This document shows, piece by piece, positions 17,540 to 25,395 of a DNA stretch of 63,012 bases. Each line of letters opens with the position of its first letter. Position 1 is the stretch's first letter. The position numbers and the translations under genes are program-made. The DNA is from Acidobacteriota bacterium (GTDB lineage Bacteria > Acidobacteriota > Terriglobia > Bryobacterales > Bryobacteraceae): positions 1 to 63,012 of the forward strand of contig CANIVU010000047.1 in the NCBI GenBank assembly GCA_947470805.1. Direction: 5' to 3'. The notes beneath the pieces were generated by a model. The model made no database searches. It was not told the DNA's origin and saw only the letters and a list, made by a program, of their open reading frames with translations.

Positions 17540-18174
17540 TCTCTCCGGCGGTTTCGGTGAGCGGCGTTTCGAAGAAGTTCGGGGCGAACGTTGTCCTCAG
17601 CGGCGTCGATCTCCAGATTGCGCCGGGCGAGATATTTGGGATGTTCGGTGCGAATGGGTGCGGGAAGTCGACGCTGCTGCGCATCCTCGCGGGCGCGATC
17701 CTTCCTACGAGCGGAACGGTGGCCATCCAGGGTGTCGCCGGATACGTGGCGCAACGGTTCAGCCTGTATCAGGACCTGTCGGTGGAGGAGAATTTGTCGT
17801 TCTACGCGCGGTGCTATCGGCCCGGCGACGAGACGCTTCGCGCGGATATCGGTGCGGTGATCGAACGATTTGGGCTTGCACCGTTTCGCGTTAAGCGGAC
17901 CGGTCTGCTTTCCCACGGCTGGAAGCAGCGGGTGGCGATTGCTTCGGCGATGTGTCACAAGCCATCGGTTCTGCTGCTCGACGAGGTGACCGCCGGGATC
18001 GATCCCGACGCGCGGGACGATATGTGGACCATTCTGGCGGACGCTTCGCGCTCCGGCACCGCGATCATCCTGACAACCCACTTTACCGATGAGGCCCGCC
18101 ATTGCCATCGCACGGGGTATCTACGCGATGGGTTGCTGGGTCCTGGGCCGAAGACTGGCGGGGTGGGCGGCTGA
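17536..18174 (+). CDS. ABC transporter ATP-binding protein (short, altered signature motif)
   Basis: A 212-residue cytoplasmic ATPase. Walker A is GANGCGKST (38-46), the Q-loop is GYVAQRFSLYQDLSVEENL (Q73), Walker B is SVLLLDE (144-150, Asp149 and Glu150), and the H-loop is His182 in ILTTHFTDEA. The signature is LSHGWKQR (125-132) in place of LSGGQ. The protein ends at about residue 212 in a Gly-rich tail (GPGPKTGGVGG), shorter than the usual 230-300 residues. It should power the ABC-2 permease encoded next (overlap TGATG, 1 bp). The altered signature may lower activity, but LSxGxxQR variants work in the RbbA/YhiH-like subfamily. Confidence 0.88.
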   Translation: MISPAVSVSGVSKKFGANVVLSGVDLQIAPGEIFGMFGANGCGKSTLLRILAGAILPTSGTVAIQGVAGYVAQRFSLYQDLSVEENLSFYARCYRPGDETLRADIGAVIERFGLAPFRVKRTGLLSHGWKQRVAIASAMCHKPSVLLLDEVTAGIDPDARDDMWTILADASRSGTAIILTTHFTDEARHCHRTGYLRDGLLGPGPKTGGVGG

Positions 18175-19295
18175 TGCATCGGATGCTTGCGGTCCTTTCC
18201 AAAGAGTTCCGGCACATGCTGCACGATCCGGTGACGCTGGTTTTGACCTTCGGATTGCCTGTGGTGCAACTGCTTCTTTATGGGTTTGCGCTGGAGACGC
18301 GGGTGCAGCATGTTCCGACGGCGTTGCTGAATTTCGATCACCACGCCACGGGCGAATTGCTGGCGCAACGGATCTCGCAATCTTCGTTGTTCTCGTTGAA
18401 GGGGCCCTACCAGAGCGAGCAGGAAGCCGTTGCCGCCCTGCGGCGTGGGGATGTTCGAGTCGCTATCGAAATCCCGTCCGGCTATACGGCGAACCTGATG
18501 TATCTGCGCAAGGCGAGCGTGCGCGTTTGGGTGGACGGGGCGGACGCGACCACTTCGACATTTCTGCTGACCGCGCTCGACTCGCTCGGCTTGGAAGCCA
18601 CGATGGAGCAGATTCGGGCGCTGCGGACGGCCTCCGCTGTGGAGGCTGGCGTGACCATCGAATCGAACGTCCTCTCCAACCCAAGCGGGCGAACGGTGGC
18701 GTATCTGATTCCCGGGTTATTGGCGATTTTGATCCAGACGATCGTGACCGTGCTGATGGCCTTATCGTTCGCCTCGGAGCGGGAGGCTGGGACGCTGGAA
18801 CAGATGCTGGTGACGCCGCTGGGGCGGGGCGCCATCATTGCCGGCAAAGCAATCGCCATCGCGCTGGTGGGCCTAGTTGAAACCTCGTTTCTCGTCATCC
18901 TGATGCGGTATATCTTCGCGATTCCCATCATGGGCAGCTTGTGGCTCTTCCTCGCTTTCGTACCGCTCCTGGTGCTGATTCCGCTGGGCCTCGGCCTTTT
19001 CGTCGCGGCGCATTACCACAATCACTCCCAGGCGATCCAGTTTGCGAATGTGATTCTGTTGCCGTCCATTCTGCTGTCCGGTTTTGTCTTCCCGCGCGAG
19101 TTTTTGAAGTTCCCGTTTGACCGGGTCAGCAGCTTCTTACCCGCTTCGTATCTTGTCGCGCTGAGCCGCGATATCATCCTGCGCGGCACGTCGGCGGCCG
19201 ATCTTCTGCCGAAGCTCGCCATTACCGGCGGGTTTGCCCTCGTGATGATGGCGGGCGGGTATCTTGCCGTGCGCCGTTCGCTTGGGGTGCGCTAG
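18174..19295 (+). CDS. ABC-2 type permease (YhhJ/YhiG-like)
   Basis: The ATG at 18174 overlaps the ATPase stop and gives 373 residues; an ATG at 18102 in the same frame lies inside the ATPase gene and is not preferred. Topology: one membrane helix at about 20-40, a large extracytoplasmic domain (about 42-178: VQHVPTALLNFDHHATGELL, IEIPSGYTANLMYL), then five C-terminal helices. ABC-2 features include SEREAGTLEQMLVTPLGR and the late LPSILLSGFVFPREFLKFPF. With the HlyD adaptor and ATPase it makes a tripartite-type exporter. In related loci there are usually two permeases; here there is one, so a homodimer is likely. Cargo unknown. Confidence 0.88.
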   Translation: MHRMLAVLSKEFRHMLHDPVTLVLTFGLPVVQLLLYGFALETRVQHVPTALLNFDHHATGELLAQRISQSSLFSLKGPYQSEQEAVAALRRGDVRVAIEIPSGYTANLMYLRKASVRVWVDGADATTSTFLLTALDSLGLEATMEQIRALRTASAVEAGVTIESNVLSNPSGRTVAYLIPGLLAILIQTIVTVLMALSFASEREAGTLEQMLVTPLGRGAIIAGKAIAIALVGLVETSFLVILMRYIFAIPIMGSLWLFLAFVPLLVLIPLGLGLFVAAHYHNHSQAIQFANVILLPSILLSGFVFPREFLKFPFDRVSSFLPASYLVALSRDIILRGTSAADLLPKLAITGGFALVMMAGGYLAVRRSLGVR

Positions 19296-19298
19296 CCT

Positions 19299-20645
19299 TC
19301 AGGCGATGAGGGCGGGGACGGTGCGGCCGTGGATATCGGGCAGCGTGAAATCGCGGCCGGAGTAGCGGTAGGTCAGTTTCGTGTGGTCGAGGCCGAGTAG
19401 CTGAAGAACGGTCGCGTGTAAGTCGTGAACAGTAACTACGTTTTCGACGGCGTGGTTGCCGAGTTCGTCGGTGGCGCCGTAGATGAGTCCCTTTTTCGAG
19501 CCGCCGCCGGCGAGCCAGATGGTGAAGCCGAAGGGGTGGTGGTCGCGGCCGTCGCCGTTGCCGGTGTCGGGCGTGCGGCCGAATTCGCCGGCCCAGATGA
19601 TGAGGGTTTCGTCGAGAAGTCCGCGCGATTTCAGGTCCTTGATGAGGGCGGTGACGCCCTGATCGGTGACCAGTGCGTTGGTCTGGTGGCCTTCGCGGAG
19701 TTTGTCGTGCTGATCCCAGGTGCCGTTGTTGCCGCCGTAGAGGTTGGGCGGGGTGATCTCAACGAAACGAACCCCGGATTCAATGAGCCGGCGGGCGCGG
19801 AGGCATTGCAAGGAATAGGCGCGCTGGTGCTCGTTCTTGCTGTTTAGGCCGTATAACTCTTTGGTGGCTTCGGACTCTTTGGAGAGATCGAGAACGTCTG
19901 GCGTAAGGGCCTGCATGCGGTACGCCATTTCGCCGTTCTTGATGGCGGTTTCGATGGCGTCGTTGTTCTGGGACTTCGCGAGGAAGGCGCGGTCCTGGGC
20001 GGCGAGGGCTTGGAGTTGGGCGCGTTGAATGGGATCGGCCGCGGCGGGGACGATGTTTTCGACGGGGACGCCATCGGCACGGACGGACATGGCCTGGTGG
20101 GTGGCCGGGAGGAATCCGTTGGAGAAGTTTTCGAGGCCCCCGGGCGGGTTATCGCCGTGATTCAGAAGTAAGTAGCCCGGTAAGTTTTTGTTGGTGGAGC
20201 CGAGGCCGTAATTGACCCAGGAACCCAGGGAAGGGAAGCCACCGAAGTTCCGGCCGGTATGGAGAAAAACGTTGGCGCGGGCGTGGAGCGGGAACTCCGA
20301 TTTCATGCTGCGGACGACGCAGAGTTCGTCGGCGACGGTGGCGATGTGGGGGAAGAGTTCGCTGACGGGCAAGCCGGATTGGCCGTATTGCTTGAATTTC
20401 CAGGGGGAGCCGAGGTACTTGCGCTTGGGGCCGGAGACGTAGCTTTCCAGTTTTGCCTGCTGGCCGTCGAGCTGGGTCAGCTTCGGTTTGGGGTCGAAGG
20501 TGTCCATGTGGGAGACGCCGCCGGGCATGAACAGGAAGATGACGTTTTTGGCTTTGTGCTTCTGGACGGACTGGGCGTGGAGTGCCTGGAAGGCAAGGTA
20601 GCCGAAGCCGTTGGAGGCGGATTGGAGGAGTTGGCGGCGGGTCAT
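19299..20645 (-). CDS. DUF1501 family protein (sulfatase/phosphatase-like), Tat-exported
   Basis: A 448-residue protein with a Tat-like start (MTRRQLLQSASNGFGYLAFQ) and DUF1501 hallmarks: KNVIFLFMPGGVSHMDTFDPKP, LPVSELFPHIATVADELCVV, GSWVNYGLGSTNKNLPGYLL, ESGVRFVEITP, LIIWAGEFGRTPD and GRDHHPFGFT. DUF1501 resembles the alkaline phosphatase/sulfatase superfamily; its reaction is not established. It is common in Planctomycetes and Acidobacteria, usually beside a DUF1549/DUF1553 gene. Here the upstream neighbour (21 bp) is a transcription regulator, while a PSD1 gene lies 6 kb away in the same locus. Confidence 0.9.
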   Translation of the reverse strand: MTRRQLLQSASNGFGYLAFQALHAQSVQKHKAKNVIFLFMPGGVSHMDTFDPKPKLTQLDGQQAKLESYVSGPKRKYLGSPWKFKQYGQSGLPVSELFPHIATVADELCVVRSMKSEFPLHARANVFLHTGRNFGGFPSLGSWVNYGLGSTNKNLPGYLLLNHGDNPPGGLENFSNGFLPATHQAMSVRADGVPVENIVPAAADPIQRAQLQALAAQDRAFLAKSQNNDAIETAIKNGEMAYRMQALTPDVLDLSKESEATKELYGLNSKNEHQRAYSLQCLRARRLIESGVRFVEITPPNLYGGNNGTWDQHDKLREGHQTNALVTDQGVTALIKDLKSRGLLDETLIIWAGEFGRTPDTGNGDGRDHHPFGFTIWLAGGGSKKGLIYGATDELGNHAVENVVTVHDLHATVLQLLGLDHTKLTYRYSGRDFTLPDIHGRTVPALIA

Positions 20646-20666
20646 CAGCTTGTTGTTATTGTATGT

Positions 20667-21779
20667 TCAGATCGAGCCGTCCGCCAGGTCCTGGGGGTAG
20701 AGCGACTCGATGTTGTCGCGGGTGAGGACCTTCATTTTGGCGAAGAGGGCGGGGACGGTTGCCTTTTTCTCCAGCATGGGAGCGATGAGTTTCCACAGCT
20801 GATTGCCGTAGTCTTCGGGTCCGAAGCCGATGGCGCCGGCGAGGGGGCTGTGGGGGCGTCGCAGTTCGCGGCGAATGTCGATGGCACCCCCGAAACTCCA
20901 GACCTGCCAGAGACGGGCGCGGCCGGCCTCTTCGATGGCCTGGATGGCGCCCATCGCGGCAGGGTCACTGACACACACGACGATGCCGCGGCGGGGGCGG
21001 GAGGAGCGCATTCGGGCGCGGAGGAGACGGAGACCGGTTTCAAAGGAACCACGGCTATCGAGGCGGGTGATCTGCAGTTCCTTCGCGCGCGGGGAGCGCT
21101 TCTCGAATGACTGGAGGAATCCGCTGAGGCGGGCGGCGGGGAGAGAGCCGAAGTGGATGTTGCCGACCAGGATGACTTCCTCAATGGGTTCTGCGGGGAG
21201 GAGACGCCAGGTGGACTGGCCGGCCATGACCCCGGCGGCATAGTTGTCGGCGCCGAAATAGGAGGCGCCGGCGATGGTCATGTCGATGGAGATGAGCGGA
21301 ATGCCGGAGCCGTGAAAGAGGCTGGCCAGTTCGGGGCCGGCGTCGGAGGCGGCTTGGAAGATGATCGCGACATCGACCTTCTCGCGAAGCATTCGCTGGG
21401 CGTTGCGGACGGTTTGGGAGACGCTGCCGCGATTGTCGAAGGAAAGGAGTTCGGCGCGGTGGGCGGAGGCGGTTTGGGTTATCGACTCGGTGACGGAGCG
21501 AGGAAATGGAAGGCGATTGTCGCGAGACGCGTAGCCGATGCGCGGGATGCGTTGTTCGCCCGTGGAGAAGAGGAGCGCGGCGGTATATCGGCCCGGGGAC
21601 GGCTGGGTGACCCAGCCGTGGTGTTCGAGTGTCCGGAGGATGCGGAGGACGGTGGCTTTGTTGATTCCGGACTGGCGTGAGAGTTCGACAAGGGTCGTGG
21701 ATTCACCGGGCAATTGCTGAAGGCGGGTGAAGACGTCGATCGCTCGTTCCAGATTGGTCAGGAGATAGGACGACGGCAT
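20667..21779 (-). CDS. Transcription regulator: IclR-type helix-turn-helix fused to a periplasmic-binding-protein domain
   Basis: The ATG at 21779 gives 370 residues; another ATG at 21806 would add nine, and neither has a clear Shine-Dalgarno. An IclR-like winged helix comes first (LTNLERAIDVFTRLQQLPGE, then LVELSRQSGINKATVLRILR and TLEHHGWVTQ). In place of the IclR ligand domain there is a LacI/ribose-binding-type fold: REKVDVAIIFQAASDAGPEL, IPLISIDMTIAGASYFGADN, GIVVCVSDPAAMGAIQAIEE and MKVLTRDNIESLYP. It probably senses a sugar in the cytoplasm. It diverges from a TonB receptor/sulfatase operon and precedes DUF1501. Two identical palindromes lie at and upstream of its start, so self-control and control of the divergent operon are likely (inference). 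Confidence 0.83.
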   Translation of the reverse strand: MPSSYLLTNLERAIDVFTRLQQLPGESTTLVELSRQSGINKATVLRILRTLEHHGWVTQPSPGRYTAALLFSTGEQRIPRIGYASRDNRLPFPRSVTESITQTASAHRAELLSFDNRGSVSQTVRNAQRMLREKVDVAIIFQAASDAGPELASLFHGSGIPLISIDMTIAGASYFGADNYAAGVMAGQSTWRLLPAEPIEEVILVGNIHFGSLPAARLSGFLQSFEKRSPRAKELQITRLDSRGSFETGLRLLRARMRSSRPRRGIVVCVSDPAAMGAIQAIEEAGRARLWQVWSFGGAIDIRRELRRPHSPLAGAIGFGPEDYGNQLWKLIAPMLEKKATVPALFAKMKVLTRDNIESLYPQDLADGSI

Positions 21780-21796
21780 GGTTCTGTGAAAGAACC
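21780..21796. promoter_or_regulatory. Candidate operator 1, GGTTC-N7-GAACC
   Basis: A perfect palindrome GGTTC-TGTGAAA-GAACC directly abuts the preferred ATG (21779) of the divergent regulator. The same half-sites and spacing recur at 21868-21884. Its position would let a bound regulator block its own transcription. Confidence 0.6.
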
Positions 21797-21867
21797 ACTC
21801 TATCATTCAGGCGGAGGATTACCAGGGTGCTCTTCGTAAAGTGCGTAGGAAAGTGTCGCTACTGGTC

Positions 21868-21884
21868 GGTTCTATCAGCGAACC
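21868..21884. promoter_or_regulatory. Candidate operator 2, GGTTC-N7-GAACC
   Basis: GGTTC-TATCAGC-GAACC, identical in both half-sites and in the 7-bp spacer length to the site at 21780, centred 88 bp away. It lies 68 bp before the start of the TonB receptor gene at 21952, in the region where its promoter should be. Confidence 0.62.
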
Positions 21885-21951
21885 CTTTTCTCGGTTGCGT
21901 TGTGGTTGTTCTGTCTGTTACCTTTGCCCAATTCCCAGGTGAGGTGTCTCC

Positions 21952-24900
21952 ATGTTCATGAGAATGATTGCAGCGGCGGCGGTGTTGACCGGCCTGATCG
22001 GTGGTTTGCACGCGCAAACCGTGAGCGGTTCGATTGTCGGTTCCGTTCAGGACCCGAGTGGATCGGCGGTGCCGGGGGCCGATGTGAAGCTGAAGTCCGT
22101 GGACACGGGCGTTGAGCGGAGCTCGAAGGGATCGCCAACGGGCGACTTCGCGTTCCGGAACATTCCGCCGGGTGAGTACACGCTGAGTGTGACGGCGCAA
22201 GGCTTCCGAAGACTGGAGCGAAAGGGCTTGGTGCTGAGCCAATCGGAGACGCTGGCGACTGGGATCAGTGCGTTGGAGGTGGGCGCAGTGACCGATACCG
22301 TGACGGTGACGACGCAGGGCGCGGTGGTGCAGACGGCGAGTAGCGAGCGCGGGAGCGTGATCACGGCGAGCCAGGTGGAACGGATTCCAGTGCGCGGGCG
22401 CAATGCGTGGGACCTGATGCAACTGATGCCGGGGACGGTGCCGGCGGCGGCGACGAATGAGTCGATTTCGCGCAATACGCGCCTGAATGTGAATGGCGGG
22501 CGGATCAACTCGCTGAGCGTCGTTGTGGACGGTATGGGGATGAACCAGATCGGAAACTTCGCCAATCAATTGATGAACATCAGTATGGACGCCGTGGAAG
22601 AGGTGAAGGTCCTGATGTCGAATTATCAGGCCGAGTATGGCCGGACATCCGGGGCGGAGGTGCAGTTGGCGACCAAGTCCGGCAAGCGGGAGTTCCACGG
22701 GTTATTCAGTTACTTCAAACGGCATGAACAGTTCAATGCCAACAGTTTCTTCAACAACCGGAACGGACAGGTGAAGGGCCGGTACCGGTTCAACACGTTC
22801 AACTACAACATCGGTGGCCCGATCTTCATTCCGGGGAAATTCAATACCGAAAAGAACAAGCTGTTCTTCTTCTTTTCGCAGGAGTTCTGGCCGGTAACGA
22901 CGACTAGCTCGGGCCGGCTGACGATGCCGACGGAACTGGAGCGAGCAGGGAACTACTCGCAAACGGTGGACCTGAATAACGCGTTGATTCCGATCCTTGA
23001 TCCCACATCCCGGCAGCCGATGCCGGGCAACATCATCCCGGCGAGTCGGATCGATGGCAGCGGCCAGGCCTTGCTGAAAGTGTTCCCGCTGCCGAACTTC
23101 ACGAACCGCCAGATTTCGGGTGGGAACTACAACTACATCTTCAATGCCGAGACTGCGACGCCGCAGCGATTCGGAACTGCGCGCATTGACTACAACATCA
23201 GTGCGAAGCATCAGCTCTACGGCACGTATTCGTTCTATCTGGACCGGCAGACAGGGTGGCAGGTGGCAACGACGAGCGCCAACTGGAATCAATTGCCGCG
23301 GACCTACTGGACGGATCCGAAGCTGCTGGTGGTGCGCTACAACAGGATCATTACGCCGACACTGGTGAACGAATTGACTCTCGGGGCGAATGGGCGGAAG
23401 GAGGGCGAAGACATTGCCGCCGACGCCTTGGCGCAGAGCACGCGGAGCAAGATTGGCTTTACGGCCGGACAGTTCAGTCCCGGTGTGAACCCGTTGGGGC
23501 TGATTCCGAACGCGACGTTCGGGGGCGTTCCCGGGGCGGCGAATCTGTTCATGGACAACCGGACGCCACTACTTTCGACGCGGCTGAATGTGCCGATCAG
23601 CGATAACATTACGAAGATCAAAGGCGGGCACGTGTTTAAAGCCGGCTTTGTGGCGGAACGGATCTTCGCCACCGCCAACGCGGCCAACCCGTTCAACGGC
23701 AGCTACTCGTTTGCGCGCGATGTGAACAACCCGCTGGATACCGGGTACGCCTATAGCAATGCCTCATTCGGCGTGTTCAGCTCCTACACCGAGCAGTTGC
23801 GGCGGAATACGAATACACAGTGGTTTACCTATGTGGAAGGGTATGTGCAGGACACGTGGAAGGTGAACAAGCACCTGACGCTTGACTACGGGCTGCGGTT
23901 CTCGCACCTGGGCAACGAGATTCTGCGCGGGAATATGGTGTCGACGTTCAATGCTGATTTCTGGGATCCGGCGAAGGCGGTGAAACTGGTGCAGCCTGCG
24001 ATTGTCGGAGGGCGGCGCGTGGGACAGGACCCGATTACGAAGGCGGTGTATCCGGCGACTGCGATTGGCGCGATTGCGCCGAACTCCGGGGATCCGGCGA
24101 ATGGGATGGTGATCCCGGCGATCAATAAATCCTATCCCGGTTCGCTGATCGACACGCCGGCGGTTCTGGTGGCGCCGCGGTTTGGTTTTGCCTATGACCC
24201 GTGGGGCGACGGCAAGACGGCGGTGCGCGGGGGCGTGGGGTTGTTTAACCAGCGGAAGGACAACGCCTGGGGCGGGCCGAATCCGCAGGTGCCGATCATC
24301 ACGACGCCGACGGTTTACTACGGCACGCTGTCGACGTTGCTCTCTTCCACCGGGTTCACGTTCCCTTCGACGATCACTTCGGTGAAGCGGGATTCCAAGT
24401 CGCCGTACGCGATGAACGCGAGCCTTTCGGTGCAGCGGAATATCGGGTTTGGGACGGTGGTTGACGTTGCCTATGTGGGAACGTTCGGGCGGCATCTGGA
24501 ATGGGTTCGGGATTTGAACGCGATTCCGATTGGGACGAATTTCAATCCGCGGAATGCGGATCCGACAAATGCCGCTGTGCCGTTGCCCTCGGCGTTTTTG
24601 CGGAAATATCCAGGATTCAACAATATCAACCAGGCGGACTGGGCGGCCAACTCCAGCTACCACTCGTTGCAGGTGACGGCGAACCGCCGCTTTGCGAAGG
24701 GCCTGCAGTTTGGAGGGGCGTGGACGTGGTCGAAGGCGATGGGGTACGTGGATACCGACGGGTCCGCAGTCAGCGCGCTGGTGGATCCCAAGATCTGGAA
24801 CTACTCGGTGGCCGGGTTTGACCGTACGCATGTGCTGAAGCTGAACTACCTGTGGGAGGTGCCGGGCGGACCGTGGAAGAACCTGGCGGCCAAGCATGTG

Positions 24901-25380
24901 CTGCACGGGTGGCAGTTGTCCGGGATCACCAGTTTCGTGACCGGTGCGCCGCTCGGCGTAGGGTACAACCTGGTGGTGAACCGGGATATTACGGGTACGC
25001 CGGATTTGGGCGCGCGCCTCAACGTACTGTCGAACCCGAATCTGCCGAAGGATCAGAAAACGTTCGGCCGGAATTTTAACACCGATGTCTTTGCACCGCC
25101 CGCGGTTGGCGCGATTGGCAACTCGGCGAAGTACCTGATTCGCGGACCCGGCGTGAACAACTTCGACATTTCGATGATCAAGAGCATTGCGGTGCGGGAG
25201 CCGTTTAAGGTGCAGTTGCGGTGCGAACTCTACAATGCGTTCAATCACACGCAGTTCACCGCGATTGATACGACGGCGCGATTCGATGCGCAGTCGCGCC
25301 AGGTGAACGGGACGTTCGGGCAGTATACGGCGGCCAGCAATCCGCGGCTGATGCAGATCGCGATCCGGGCGCAATTTTAG
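21952..25380 (+). CDS. TonB-dependent receptor with N-terminal carboxypeptidase-regulatory domain
   Basis: A 1142-residue outer-membrane receptor. GAGGTG sits 7 nt before the ATG at 21952, and a signal peptide follows (MIAAAAVLTGLIGGLHAQ). The regulatory sandwich spans about 25-105 (GSIVGSVQDPSGSAVPGADV, FAFRNIPPGEYTLSV), the plug about 125-240 (RIPVRGRNAWDLMQLMPG, NVNGGRINSLSVVVDGMGMN, EYGRTSGAEVQLATKSGK), then a barrel to the terminal IRAQF. It shares an operon with the sulfatase 15 bp downstream, suggesting uptake of a sulfated glycan or its breakdown products. The regulator with paired operators lies directly upstream on the other strand. Confidence 0.92.
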   Translation: MFMRMIAAAAVLTGLIGGLHAQTVSGSIVGSVQDPSGSAVPGADVKLKSVDTGVERSSKGSPTGDFAFRNIPPGEYTLSVTAQGFRRLERKGLVLSQSETLATGISALEVGAVTDTVTVTTQGAVVQTASSERGSVITASQVERIPVRGRNAWDLMQLMPGTVPAAATNESISRNTRLNVNGGRINSLSVVVDGMGMNQIGNFANQLMNISMDAVEEVKVLMSNYQAEYGRTSGAEVQLATKSGKREFHGLFSYFKRHEQFNANSFFNNRNGQVKGRYRFNTFNYNIGGPIFIPGKFNTEKNKLFFFFSQEFWPVTTTSSGRLTMPTELERAGNYSQTVDLNNALIPILDPTSRQPMPGNIIPASRIDGSGQALLKVFPLPNFTNRQISGGNYNYIFNAETATPQRFGTARIDYNISAKHQLYGTYSFYLDRQTGWQVATTSANWNQLPRTYWTDPKLLVVRYNRIITPTLVNELTLGANGRKEGEDIAADALAQSTRSKIGFTAGQFSPGVNPLGLIPNATFGGVPGAANLFMDNRTPLLSTRLNVPISDNITKIKGGHVFKAGFVAERIFATANAANPFNGSYSFARDVNNPLDTGYAYSNASFGVFSSYTEQLRRNTNTQWFTYVEGYVQDTWKVNKHLTLDYGLRFSHLGNEILRGNMVSTFNADFWDPAKAVKLVQPAIVGGRRVGQDPITKAVYPATAIGAIAPNSGDPANGMVIPAINKSYPGSLIDTPAVLVAPRFGFAYDPWGDGKTAVRGGVGLFNQRKDNAWGGPNPQVPIITTPTVYYGTLSTLLSSTGFTFPSTITSVKRDSKSPYAMNASLSVQRNIGFGTVVDVAYVGTFGRHLEWVRDLNAIPIGTNFNPRNADPTNAAVPLPSAFLRKYPGFNNINQADWAANSSYHSLQVTANRRFAKGLQFGGAWTWSKAMGYVDTDGSAVSALVDPKIWNYSVAGFDRTHVLKLNYLWEVPGGPWKNLAAKHVLHGWQLSGITSFVTGAPLGVGYNLVVNRDITGTPDLGARLNVLSNPNLPKDQKTFGRNFNTDVFAPPAVGAIGNSAKYLIRGPGVNNFDISMIKSIAVREPFKVQLRCELYNAFNHTQFTAIDTTARFDAQSRQVNGTFGQYTAASNPRLMQIAIRAQF

Positions 25381-25395
25381 AGGAGGCCGGCTCGC

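Noticed and set aside
18089-18880. 263-residue frame overlapping the ABC ATPase and permease
   Set aside because: It overlaps both real genes in a third frame and has no membrane helices or motifs.
23764-25374. 536-residue minus-strand frame under the TonB receptor
   Set aside because: Arg/His-rich shadow with no recognisable domain.
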